DNA of 16,984 nucleotides from Willaertia magna (taxonomy: Eukaryota; Heterolobosea; Eutetramitea; Acrasida; Naegleriidae). Positions 7,172-15,901 of the stretch are shown piece by piece. The notes under the pieces are model-generated. The model saw only the letters and a program-made list of their open reading frames with translations. It was not told the origin of the DNA and searched no databases. The stretch's first letter is position 1, and every line of letters begins with the position of its first letter. The stretch is from contig CADWAF010001291.1 in the NCBI GenBank assembly GCA_902984215.1, forward strand, positions 1 through 16,984, given 5' to 3'. A program made the position numbers and the translations under genes.

Positions 7172-8659
7172 ATGTTGTCAAATGCAGTCGCACAAAAAAA
7201 GAAGCAAGAAAAAAACGCTTATTCAAATTTTCTTTCGTTTTTTATCAATAATATTCTTCCTACTACTACTGAAGATACTTTTTTATTAAAAAGTACAGAA
7301 CCAAATAAAAAGAAAATTAAGTTAACTGATTTAAAAGAAAAAATTATTAAAGAAACGGAAGAATTTGTTAAAAAGGAAAAAGATAAAAACATTTATTTAA
7401 GCCTTATTAAAAAATTGAATGAAAGTGTTTTCGTTTTTGAAAATTTAACAAAAGAGAATATATCGTTTATTAGAATTTTTATTGATTTTATATTTGAAAC
7501 TTATAAAAATTATAAACATAATGAAATTAAAAATTATTCAACATATTTCTTTATAGAACATTTTGTAAAATTTACTTGCTCTTCAACTAGAAATGTAAAA
7601 TGTTATAGTAAATGGTTAGAAGAAATATTATTATTTATTAAACAAGAGAATGATACCAATTTATTAGATGAAATGCAAATATATTTTAAGGATATCGTTA
7701 AGAAACGTTCATCAAGTATTGATAAATTTCATTTAATTTTTCCAGCAGAAGAATTAGTAACTTTGTGTAAGTTGGCAGAATTGAAACAAGTGGATGTGAA
7801 GAATGTGTTAACTCAGACAGAAATGAATTCACATTTGGAAGATTATATTTATAGTGATACAGAAGATGAAGAAGAAGTTAGATCAGTTCTTACTGAGGAA
7901 GAAAATTATTTGCCAAAAAAGAAAATAACTATCCCTAAACCACACAAAAGGTACATCCTACTAAAGGGAAAAAAAAGAAAAGGATTTGAAGTACATTCCA
8001 TCTTTGTCACCTTAAAGATGGATGACCATCTAAGGATGGAAAGTATTCCTCCAAATGAAAAGATATTTGAAAAAGTAAAGAAACAATTCTTTAAGGAAAT
8101 GGAAAAATATTATTATAGTATTAGTATTAGACACCATGATAAAACAGAAGATATATTGTTAGACAGTAATGGTGAAAAGATTGAGGAAATTAATTCTCTA
8201 ATTAATAATAAGGATTGTATTTGTGAAAAAAACTTTGAGAACAACACAATTACGTTTAAATTAGATATTCCTTTTCGTTTTACTAACATTCACTTTTTGG
8301 TAAAGCTTCAAGCAGGCAGTTTACACGTTGATGAAAATGATATTGAAAGAAGGTTTAATGTCAACAATAAGGACAATTCTAATAAGTATGTTTATACTTC
8401 TGCTTCTATTTACAGTACACATATACAGGATATAAGCAAAGAAGGAAAGTTTTGTAAGTTAGATAATAATTTATTGAATGAATGTGCTGGATTGCCTAAT
8501 GGAGTTCTACTGGATGGCAATGAATATTGTTATTCAAATGATATTGGTAAAATTAAAATTGTTATTTATGGCAGAAAGTTGAAAAACATTATTCCTTTAA
8601 CATTAGAATCATTTGCAATTAAAACATTAAATCCTATAAGTAATGGGGATGACAAGTAA
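7172..8659 (+). CDS. Unrecognised lysine-rich protein
   Basis: 495 residues in one exon, with the ATG preceded by a run of eight A. The family is not recognised. The N-terminal half (1-215) is helical and Lys/Phe-rich, with a basic start (QKKKQEKNAY) and a second basic patch (EPNKKKIKL). An acidic stretch SDTEDEEEV lies near residue 230. It is followed by a strongly basic segment (LPKKKITIPKPHKRY, then KGKKRKGF) at about 245-270. The C-terminal half reads as beta-rich with conserved-looking turns (KLQAGSLHVDENDIERRF and LPNGVLLDGNEYCYSND). There are no membrane segments or signal peptide. The acidic-basic centre would suit a nuclear or RNA-associated protein, but this is only an impression. 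Its 3' end faces the DUF4419 gene 24 nt away. Confidence 0.8.
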   Translation: MLSNAVAQKKKQEKNAYSNFLSFFINNILPTTTEDTFLLKSTEPNKKKIKLTDLKEKIIKETEEFVKKEKDKNIYLSLIKKLNESVFVFENLTKENISFIRIFIDFIFETYKNYKHNEIKNYSTYFFIEHFVKFTCSSTRNVKCYSKWLEEILLFIKQENDTNLLDEMQIYFKDIVKKRSSSIDKFHLIFPAEELVTLCKLAELKQVDVKNVLTQTEMNSHLEDYIYSDTEDEEEVRSVLTEEENYLPKKKITIPKPHKRYILLKGKKRKGFEVHSIFVTLKMDDHLRMESIPPNEKIFEKVKKQFFKEMEKYYYSISIRHHDKTEDILLDSNGEKIEEINSLINNKDCICEKNFENNTITFKLDIPFRFTNIHFLVKLQAGSLHVDENDIERRFNVNNKDNSNKYVYTSASIYSTHIQDISKEGKFCKLDNNLLNECAGLPNGVLLDGNEYCYSNDIGKIKIVIYGRKLKNIIPLTLESFAIKTLNPISNGDDK

Positions 8660-8683
8660 AACAAAAGCAGTATTTCCTTTGTT

Positions 8684-9607
8684 TTAACAAACCCTTTGAA
8701 TATCTAAATAAAAAGGTGCTTTTGAAAGGCCTTTTGAAATATCATTCAAGTCAACCTCCCTAAAATCATTTCTTTCTTTCCCAACGTACGGTAAAAAATT
8801 AATAATCCAACCACTAAGAAAGGAACCACCACATCCACCGTCAAAGTGACAGATTTTATTCCAAAAGGATTCATCTATATTCCCCTTGGCAGATTCAATA
8901 AATTTATCTATAATCGGTAATAATTTTTCAGTCCACCATTCTAAGTCGTATTCTTTTCCAATCAGTTCAGTTCTTTTTCTAATATTGTGCCAATCTTGTA
9001 ACGTTCCTAATAATGTCACTTGAGGTAAACCACAACTGGTATTTACTTCATATTTAAAGTAACGTTTCATAGCGTCCATTAAGCAAATTTTACTTGCTAT
9101 TTTTGAACTTGCGTCTGTGGTTGAAAAATTACATTCAACCAAGTCTTTTGCATTAGTTTTTATAATTCCATCAATTTTCTCTGTGAATTCATTAATGACC
9201 GAAGGCCAATCATTATTTGGATCACCTTCTTTTATTCCATATTTACTTCCATCAATCTCAATAATTCTTTTCGCATTAAGGAACTTTCTTTTCAACTTTA
9301 CCGAATTATGTTTCACATGTTTTGCAAGCCCTTGTGCTATCGCAAGCCACACATGATCAGGGCTTAATATTAGTGGATAATGGTAAGAATATGCTAAGAA
9401 ACCAGTATGAATAAATCCGTTTTTAAAATTTGTCGCAATAAAATTTGAAGAATTCTTTGTGATACACGGATCAATCGCTTCGAAATTGTAATAACTTTTA
9501 AATTTATCTAAATCCAGTGCTTCCATTTCTGTACTTGCACTTTTTATTTCTTTATTTACGGGAAAGTTAGCCAAAATGTGATCTTTCCAGTTTTCTAGTA
9601 ATGACAT
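8684..9607 (-). CDS. DUF4419 family protein
   Basis: 307 residues, one exon. The family signature is clear: HTGFLAYSYHYPLILSPDHV then WLAIAQGLAKHV (67-98), QVTLLGTLQDWHNIRKR (196-212), a conserved WWTEKLLPIIDKF (224-236), FWNKI (249-253), and a Gly-rich turn leading to SGWIINFLPYVG (265-276). DUF4419 proteins are widespread in fungi, amoebae and some bacteria; no biochemical role is established as far as I know. The family normally continues beyond the SGW-I-x-x-F segment with another stretch of several dozen residues, whereas this protein stops 31 residues later. No continuation is visible in any minus-strand frame downstream. The C-terminus may therefore be shortened. It lies 285 nt downstream of the P450 on the same strand and converges with the gene ending at 8659. 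Confidence 0.88.
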   Translation of the reverse strand: MSLLENWKDHILANFPVNKEIKSASTEMEALDLDKFKSYYNFEAIDPCITKNSSNFIATNFKNGFIHTGFLAYSYHYPLILSPDHVWLAIAQGLAKHVKHNSVKLKRKFLNAKRIIEIDGSKYGIKEGDPNNDWPSVINEFTEKIDGIIKTNAKDLVECNFSTTDASSKIASKICLMDAMKRYFKYEVNTSCGLPQVTLLGTLQDWHNIRKRTELIGKEYDLEWWTEKLLPIIDKFIESAKGNIDESFWNKICHFDGGCGGSFLSGWIINFLPYVGKERNDFREVDLNDISKGLSKAPFYLDIQRVC

Positions 9608-9892
9608 TTTTTTTAATTTATTTATTGTAAAAAAAGTGCATCACAATTTGTTGTAATTCAAAAAAGAACTTATTGTTTATTTTTTTATTATTATCATTAC
9701 AATCATCATTTACAAGAGCTCTTTTTCCAATACATTTTATTTCATTATCATCGCTGTTATCTAAAGTGTATTTTCGTTATAAAATTCTTTTAAAATATTG
9801 TAAACTTCAGTGTTTGTTTCTAAACGTAAAACTTTTTAAAAAAATATTAACCCAAAAAAGCTTTGTTTTAAAATTTAACTTTTGATTTGCAG
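9608..9892. other. Short gap between two minus-strand genes
   Basis: 285 nt holding the P450 3' flank and the DUF4419 promoter. An AT-rich run with A/T homopolymers near 9608-9640 lies just upstream of the DUF4419 ATG. No further gene is visible. Confidence 0.4.
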
Positions 9893-11566
9893 TTACACTT
9901 CAGAAGTGATACCATATTTTCTATTAACAAGTTTTAATTTACAATTAGAATTTAATGTTAACAAAAATCCTCCTCTTTGATAAGGCACTCCAGAATCAGC
10001 AATACATCCTTCCTCAATTTTACAATCCTCCATTGTGTTGTCTGTGTTGGCAACAAGCTCTAGTCTAAAAGTATTTAACAAATAAATTAAAAATACTTTC
10101 TGTTCTAATAAACTAAAATTATTTCCCAAACATTTCCTTTGACCTAATCCAAAAGGTAAAAAACTACATGAGGGTCTTTCCTTACTTTCTTCTTTATCAA
10201 AACGTTCTGGACGAAATTCATTAACATCTTCTCCCCAAATGGTTGGATTGTGATGTAAACCATATATATTAAAGTTACAACAAACGCCCTTAGGTACTTT
10301 ATATCCATCAATAACAATATCTCTTTTTGAAATAATTCTTTGTTCAACCATATGAGCTGGAGGATGTAACCTTAAATTTTCGTTAATTACAGAAGTTAGG
10401 TATTCAATTGAATGAATTTTAATTACGTCATCAACAGTAAAGGATTTAAAGTTATTATTTTGTGTATTATTGTCAACAATAGAGTTTGGAAATACTTTAT
10501 GAATCTCTTCATATAATTTTTGTTGTACTTTTGGATAGGCAGCAAGTTCATACATTAGAGTACTTAAATTACTTGAAGTTGTTTCATGTCCTGCAATAAA
10601 GAACAATACAACATTATCATGTAATTCTTGGTTTGTCAACTTTGAATCATTGTCAATATCTGAAGAATCTGTTGCAATAATCATTAAATCTAATAATGTA
10701 TTTTGTGATAATCTTCCATTTTCCTTAAATTCTTTTCTTTTCTTATCTATTACTTCATTAATTAAATTATTAAATATATTTAAACTCTTTTTCATTTTTA
10801 AATTATCCGAAAATGGTAAAGAATAATATAATTCTCTAAATAATAAATATTTTGGATGAAAACCGTTTGATAAAATATATTGATAAGATTCTAATGCTTC
10901 CTTTTTAAAAAGTTCTTCCTTATTATTTTTTGAATTATCTGTATTTACATGGAAAGCATTTATGTAATTAAAATCAAAACCAAAACCAGCAGTACTAATG
11001 ACGTCTAAGGTCATTCTAGTCATAAACTCTCTTGGACTAATAATTAAATAATTTTCATTAGTGACAGTTGACTCTTGTTCCATTTGTTTAATGCATTGAA
11101 TTGCTTTAGAAGAAAATACAGTCACCAAAGAATCGATATTGGCAAAAGCTGGAACTACAACATGTCTATTTCTTTCCCATTCTTCACCATTCATTGTAAC
11201 TAAACTATTTACAGCAAATTCTTTTTGAACTGGTGATGCATCCATATTGAATTTTTCAATATCTTTATAATTAATGAAAATATCTTTTGCCGCTTTTGCA
11301 CTACTGAACATGATTGTTGGTAAATGACCAAAGTAAAAGAGAAATGGTTCGAAGTTAAATTTTGTAGTATAGTCATAAAGATCTAAAGCCATTGGACGAT
11401 TGAATTCTGAAGTTACCTTAAAGGATTGCCATAAACTTAACGAATTTTGTAAAGATTGTCCGGTGGAAACATTTATAATTCTATTTTTGCAGAATGTTTC
11501 ATAAATTTTAATAAAGTTGTAAATAAACGTAACTGCTAAAAGAGGAGCTAAGAATATCCACCACAT
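9893..11566 (-). CDS. Cytochrome P450 monooxygenase, membrane-anchored
   Basis: 557 residues in one exon, a little longer than the usual 500. Residues 2-18 (WWIFLAPLLAVTFIYNF) form the N-terminal anchor expected of an endoplasmic-reticulum P450. The landmarks are in order and intact: WERNRHVVVPAF in the C-helix region, the oxygen-activating I-helix AGHETT (325-330), the K-helix E396-N-L-R399, the PERF motif FRPERF (P453-F456), and the haem loop FLPFGLGQRKCLG with the thiolate ligand Cys479. It should insert one oxygen atom into a lipophilic substrate with electrons from a P450 reductase. The sequence resembles the CYP3/CYP4 branch in its K-helix to PERF region, but a family number cannot be given. 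Low-complexity Asn-rich inserts (near 374-381) explain the extra length. It is divergent from the gene at 11871. Confidence 0.97.
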   Translation of the reverse strand: MWWIFLAPLLAVTFIYNFIKIYETFCKNRIINVSTGQSLQNSLSLWQSFKVTSEFNRPMALDLYDYTTKFNFEPFLFYFGHLPTIMFSSAKAAKDIFINYKDIEKFNMDASPVQKEFAVNSLVTMNGEEWERNRHVVVPAFANIDSLVTVFSSKAIQCIKQMEQESTVTNENYLIISPREFMTRMTLDVISTAGFGFDFNYINAFHVNTDNSKNNKEELFKKEALESYQYILSNGFHPKYLLFRELYYSLPFSDNLKMKKSLNIFNNLINEVIDKKRKEFKENGRLSQNTLLDLMIIATDSSDIDNDSKLTNQELHDNVVLFFIAGHETTSSNLSTLMYELAAYPKVQQKLYEEIHKVFPNSIVDNNTQNNNFKSFTVDDVIKIHSIEYLTSVINENLRLHPPAHMVEQRIISKRDIVIDGYKVPKGVCCNFNIYGLHHNPTIWGEDVNEFRPERFDKEESKERPSCSFLPFGLGQRKCLGNNFSLLEQKVFLIYLLNTFRLELVANTDNTMEDCKIEEGCIADSGVPYQRGGFLLTLNSNCKLKLVNRKYGITSEV

Positions 11567-11870
11567 TTCGAAAGAATGATTAACGTGTTTAAATTTCTAT
11601 AATTCTTTGTAATTTTTTTGAAATTAAAATCTTGTGAATTTTTACACTTTACCTTTTAGTCAAAAACCAAAGAGGGAAATAGTGTAAACATAAGAAAATT
11701 CCACAATAATAATAACATGGCTTAATCTACTTTCATCGATTGCAGTTTGCACAACAAACACTACTTAATTCTTTCCATTAATAATTTGATGTTTTACTCC
11801 AAGTAACAGGCATTAAGGCAAAGAAAACGCAGAAAATAACATTTCTTTGAAATGTACTCGATCAAAAAAA
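11567..11870. promoter_or_regulatory. Divergent promoter region
   Basis: 304 nt separate the P450 start (minus) from the plus-strand start at 11871. Both promoters must lie here. It is less AT-extreme than other gaps. An out-of-frame ATG at 11852 precedes the chosen start. No recognised motif. Confidence 0.4.
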
Positions 11871-12710
11871 ATGCCAAAAGCTTCCACATCAAAAAAAGAA
11901 GAAACATCATCTTCATTGGCAAGTATTAAGCCAGCATCAAAGATAAAGATAAGAAAGTTTCCAGCTAAACCAGCCTTTGAATGTACTTCTGGTGAATTAT
12001 TATGGGGACAAGTTCAACATCTTATCAAAGGACATTCTTCTGCTCAACATGACTCAAAAAACGGACCGGTTGACACATCAACAGGAGGAACAATAATTCA
12101 AAATACTTTTAGATATAAAGCCGCTGCAAGGAAAGGTAATTGGGTAGTAGAAAAGTTTATCCAAGCTGATGAAGGATTTGAAGCCGGTTTTATTATTCAT
12201 CATGAAGATATTTCAGCAAAGGATTTACTTGATAGATGTAAGAAAGCAGGGATGTCTAGTGCTCAAGATATAGTTTATGTTAATAGATATGATTGGTCTT
12301 GGCACACTGGTTCTAATGAAGATGTGAAGGATGCTCTCAAGCCTTACCAAGATAAAAAGAAGAAAAAGAAAAAAGATGATGATGATGAGGATGACGAGGA
12401 CGATGAAGAAGACGAAGGTTATTTAGGAGGTCGTTTACAAGTAGTAGATGATTCTCAATATGATTGTTTAATGAAACTACTCGCATCGGGTAAACATCCT
12501 AAAGCAGGTGAAAATGTACAATATAAAACACCAGGAGGGAATACATTTGGTGTTCATATATCGGGAGATGATACAGAATATGAATTAGGATGGCTTATAT
12601 TTAGTGGTAAAAAACATTCTGATTTTACAGAAGATGATGAGCTTGTGGGTATTGTTTATGATAGTACATATTGCGCTTTAGAAGAAGGAGAATTTGTTGT
12701 TCAAGAATAA
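11871..12710 (+). CDS. Unrecognised protein with a Lys/Asp/Glu linker
   Basis: 279 residues from ATG 11871 (context AAAAAAAATGCC). The frame is open 8 codons further up but has no ATG there. A basic Ser/Thr/Lys-rich leader (1-34) precedes a globular part (about 36-160) with FRYKAAARKGNWVVEKFIQA and VYVNRYDWSWHTGSNED. A run of seven Lys, then an Asp/Glu stretch (162-182), acts as a linker. A second globular part (about 183-279) contains GENVQYKTPGGNTFGVHISG and ends EEGEFVVQE. The two halves might share a fold but no convincing internal repeat is seen. Codon use is less AT-extreme than in neighbouring genes, with more GGT, GCC and AAG, as often seen for well-expressed genes. No family recognised; a polyA-run start and charged linker are all that can be said about regulation and location. 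Confidence 0.82.
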   Translation: MPKASTSKKEETSSSLASIKPASKIKIRKFPAKPAFECTSGELLWGQVQHLIKGHSSAQHDSKNGPVDTSTGGTIIQNTFRYKAAARKGNWVVEKFIQADEGFEAGFIIHHEDISAKDLLDRCKKAGMSSAQDIVYVNRYDWSWHTGSNEDVKDALKPYQDKKKKKKKDDDDEDDEDDEEDEGYLGGRLQVVDDSQYDCLMKLLASGKHPKAGENVQYKTPGGNTFGVHISGDDTEYELGWLIFSGKKHSDFTEDDELVGIVYDSTYCALEEGEFVVQE

Positions 12711-12874
12711 CTATTTATTCTTTATTACTATCAACTAATCTTTATTTAATTACATTATCTAATGACTAAAGGAAGAAGCAAAATTGAATTTATGACATTT
12801 TTTTTTGTCAAATAAATAAATTTTTATTACAATGGTATTTCAATAAATAATTTTTTAAAAAATTTAAAAAAAAA
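12711..12874. promoter_or_regulatory. Short AT-rich gap before the nuclease-like gene
   Basis: 164 nt between two plus-strand genes. It ends in a run of ten A (12865-12874) immediately before the ATG at 12875, the same style of A-rich leader as other plus-strand starts here. TTTTTTTTGTC near 12799 might serve as the 3' end signal of the upstream gene. Nothing else is visible. Confidence 0.3.
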
Positions 12875-15604
12875 ATGAACAACTTTTATTTTCAAGTTTC
12901 TAATAATTTATTAATCGATTGGAAAAGTTCAGAAGAAGAAAAAATCTTTTCCGAAAAGTATTCTTCTTTTTACAACTATTTTAAAAAACATTTCATTTTA
13001 AATAAAGACAATGTAGATGAAGACAAGAAGAATAATTTATTTTGTGAAATTAATAATGAGCTAATAATAAATCAATTAAAAACTTATCAAGAAAGAAATA
13101 ATGAAAATGAGATTTTATTTAAAATTAATTATGATAAAAATAAATTTAAAATAGATCCATCTTTTTTAATTTCTAAATTTAATTTTGTAAATAATGATTT
13201 ATTGGATATTATTGTAAATGAAGATTTTAATGAGATAAATAAAATTATTTTTAAATTTATTTATTTTAATAATTTAAATGATAAAAATTTATTGAAAAAT
13301 AATTATTTTTATTTATCTAAAATTTATTTATTAAATAATACAAATGAAAATACTTTACAAAATATTGTACAAAATAATTTAATTTTACAAATAGATAATA
13401 CTTTACAAATTAACTATAAAATTAATGAATTAAATTTATTAAATCAATTTATGTTAGATTTTACAAAAACAGATAAAACGATAAAAGATTTTGAAAAACT
13501 TTGTTTACTTTACAAAAATAAAAAAGATCAATTTAATTTTAATTTATTAACACATTTTATTTTTAATGAAATGAAAGAAGAAACAATTTTATTAATTGAA
13601 AAATTAAAATTTATAAATTTAGATGAAATTTTAAATTATAAAACTTTACAAAAATATATTAATTGGTCAACCAACAATAATATGGAAATAATTATTTTAC
13701 AATCTTGTCAAAAAGAACTAAAAAATTTTATACTTAACAAAATAAATTCAACTTGTTTTATTTTATCAAAACAAGCTGACTTTAAAATTTTTTTTACAAA
13801 TGAAATGAATAGATTATCAACTATAAAAATTAACAAGATTACAAAACTATTTTATTTAGCAAACTTCTTAAATATAATTACCTATTTAAAAGAAAATAAA
13901 ACTTTAGGAATAAAAAGTAAAGAAGATATACATTTATTAGAATTTAATAATGAACAGAAAGAAATTTTTAATAACAATAATACAAACCATAATAATAGTA
14001 AACATAATAAAAAGATAACTTTTGATAGATTAGAAATTTTAATTTGTTGGTTTTTAATCTTTCAAAATGGAACTTTATTTGATGAAATTTCTTCTGAAAG
14101 ATTTGTATTATTTAAGTTGTGGAAGGATTTTAATAAAAACGTGGATGAAAAAGAAAGTAATAATTTATTTAGTAAAACGTTAGATAATAATAGAAATGAG
14201 TTATTGAATAGTTTAAGGGTACAAAAGGTTTACAATGATGAAAATTTAAATGATGAAAATTGTAAACAGTTTTTAAATGGTTTTTCAGAAAATGCTAAAG
14301 AGTTTGCTTTACAAATTATAAATGATGGAGATTACAAAAATTTTTATAAAGTACTATCCGTTTGGCGTTTAATTAATAATAATAATTATAGTAATGATTT
14401 TAAACAATTTTTATTAAGTATTATTGAGTTATATTTTAAATTAAATAAAAAAGGATCTGCACTTATAAAATCGTTTGAATTCATGAATGAAATAAATAAT
14501 TTAATTACAAACCCTTCAACTAGGAGTTTATTTAGTATAAATAAGGAATCTTTTTTAAATTTAATTTTAAACGAATCGAATATAATTACATTACTTTATG
14601 ATAATATTGATATTAGAGGAAAATCTTTACAAACAGAAAATCAATATCATTATAATGAAATGTCTTTACAAAATATACAATTTATTACAAAAATGTTTAA
14701 CTGTCAACAATTATTTTATACAAAAAATAATTCAGTTGATATTCTTTTAAATAATTTATTATCTTTCTTTTCATCTTCAATAATTAATGAAAATATTCAT
14801 GAAGAAAAAGAATTAAAATATAACTGTTCTTTTATTTTCCCAAATTTAAATGAGAAAGATGACGAATTTCAATTACAATCTTATTTAAATGAAGAATTAA
14901 AATTTACAAATATTTTAGTACAAAAACAAGAGAATAACGAAAATAATTCTTTTTTAAAATGTCATTTATTTTGTAATTCAAATATTAAACAAATTTATCA
15001 ATTAATTTCATTGTCAACTAATCTTTGGAAATTAAAATATAAATCATGTTATGAAGGAATTAAAAATCTTTCAGAAAGAAATTATTTAGTTACTTTATCA
15101 ATAGATAACTTTGCTAATTACATGTTAGAGTTAATTTTAAATAGAAATTGTAGTTTAGATGTAAAAAATATAGATATGACAGATACACAATGGACATTAT
15201 GTCATAATTATTTAGAAAGTTTACAAAGTATAACTGATTATTGTAATATTCGTAGTAAAGAAGAAAAAGGAATAGCCTTCGAAGCATTAGCTTTTTCTAA
15301 AGCTTTTCACACATTATTTTCTTCCAATACAATTGATAACTATGAAAATTTGAAATATTTAATTTTATGGGGAAATCTTTTAGTAAAAGAAAATAATGAA
15401 AAACAACAATTTGATATTTGTTGGTTCTCTTTTTCTGAAGAGAGTATTGATTTATATTTAGGTGAAGTGAAATCAGGAAATGGTAAAGCATTTGATAGAC
15501 TTCAAGAAAAATTCATTACATTAGGATTTCATTATTTAAGTAATGATCATTATATTTTAAGTGGAAATGATATTGCGTTAGTGAGATTATCATTTACTCA
15601 ATAA
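12875..15604 (+). CDS. Large Asn-rich protein with a C-terminal PD-(D/E)XK-like nuclease signature
   Basis: 909 residues in one exon, the most AT-rich coding region in the window. Residues 1-780 are rich in Asn, Lys, Leu, Ile and Phe, mostly helical in character, with an Asn/His linker near 368-380, and match no family I recognise. The last 110 residues look different and conserved: KGIAFEALAF with Glu803, then QFDICWF with Asp847, then LGEVKSG with Glu864-x-Lys866, followed by a helix FDRLQEKFITLG. Glu in the first helix, Asp before a strand, E-x-K on the next strand and a Gln/Lys-bearing helix after it is the order of a PD-(D/E)XK restriction-endonuclease-like core. If real, it would cut DNA or RNA with a divalent metal. 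The assignment rests on motif order alone. Its 3' end was duplicated, inverted, to the left edge of the window and has decayed there. Confidence 0.8.
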   Translation: MNNFYFQVSNNLLIDWKSSEEEKIFSEKYSSFYNYFKKHFILNKDNVDEDKKNNLFCEINNELIINQLKTYQERNNENEILFKINYDKNKFKIDPSFLISKFNFVNNDLLDIIVNEDFNEINKIIFKFIYFNNLNDKNLLKNNYFYLSKIYLLNNTNENTLQNIVQNNLILQIDNTLQINYKINELNLLNQFMLDFTKTDKTIKDFEKLCLLYKNKKDQFNFNLLTHFIFNEMKEETILLIEKLKFINLDEILNYKTLQKYINWSTNNNMEIIILQSCQKELKNFILNKINSTCFILSKQADFKIFFTNEMNRLSTIKINKITKLFYLANFLNIITYLKENKTLGIKSKEDIHLLEFNNEQKEIFNNNNTNHNNSKHNKKITFDRLEILICWFLIFQNGTLFDEISSERFVLFKLWKDFNKNVDEKESNNLFSKTLDNNRNELLNSLRVQKVYNDENLNDENCKQFLNGFSENAKEFALQIINDGDYKNFYKVLSVWRLINNNNYSNDFKQFLLSIIELYFKLNKKGSALIKSFEFMNEINNLITNPSTRSLFSINKESFLNLILNESNIITLLYDNIDIRGKSLQTENQYHYNEMSLQNIQFITKMFNCQQLFYTKNNSVDILLNNLLSFFSSSIINENIHEEKELKYNCSFIFPNLNEKDDEFQLQSYLNEELKFTNILVQKQENNENNSFLKCHLFCNSNIKQIYQLISLSTNLWKLKYKSCYEGIKNLSERNYLVTLSIDNFANYMLELILNRNCSLDVKNIDMTDTQWTLCHNYLESLQSITDYCNIRSKEEKGIAFEALAFSKAFHTLFSSNTIDNYENLKYLILWGNLLVKENNEKQQFDICWFSFSEESIDLYLGEVKSGNGKAFDRLQEKFITLGFHYLSNDHYILSGNDIALVRLSFTQ

Positions 15605-15901
15605 ATTGAAACAATCAACAAATACTGGTGTGGTCATAACATATCATTAAATTTTACCTTAATTTCAAACAACATTGTCAACCCGGTGGGCCGAAAACTA
15701 GATGGCAGGCGAGCAAATCAAGAAAAAAAAAATTAAGGGTTGGTTTTTATTTATGCCAAAAGCACGCAGCTAATGTTTACATATTGATTAATAGTACGTT
15801 GTTTAGTTGTGGATTGTGACCTTGTGGAGAGTTGTTTGCCAAGCTGGTGGATGTTTCTTATTGTTTTGTTTTGATTGTTGAGTTTTAATCAAGAAAAAAG
15901 A
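15605..15901. other. Spacer before the right F-box/LRR gene
   Basis: 297 nt following the nuclease stop. Its first third is similar to the left spacer. From about 15729 to 15886 the sequence has no counterpart on the left. That extra part is bounded by two copies of AATCAAGAAAAAA (15716-15728 and 15887-15899). It is T/G-rich on the plus strand and carries no open frame. The promoter of the F-box/LRR gene must lie here. Confidence 0.5.
15716..15899 (+). repeat. 13-nt direct repeats bounding 158 nt in the F-box/LRR leader
   Basis: AATCAAGAAAAAA occurs at 15716-15728 and again at 15887-15899. The left arm has a single similar word (ACCAAGAAAAAA) right before its ATG and lacks the 158 nt between. 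Either the right copy gained an insert or the left copy lost it by recombination between the repeats. No terminal inverted repeats are seen in the 158 nt. Confidence 0.6.

Noticed and set aside
9673..9885. 70-codon plus-strand frame between the DUF4419 and P450 genes.
   Set aside because: Only Phe/Leu/Ser from T-rich sequence, no motif, and it lies antisense to the transcription of both neighbours.
11847..11870. N-terminal extension of the charged-linker protein by 8 codons.
   Set aside because: The extension would start at TTG; the first in-frame ATG is 11871.
15297..15491. Minus-strand frame inside the nuclease-like domain.
   Set aside because: Antisense shadow of a clearly coding region with no features of its own.
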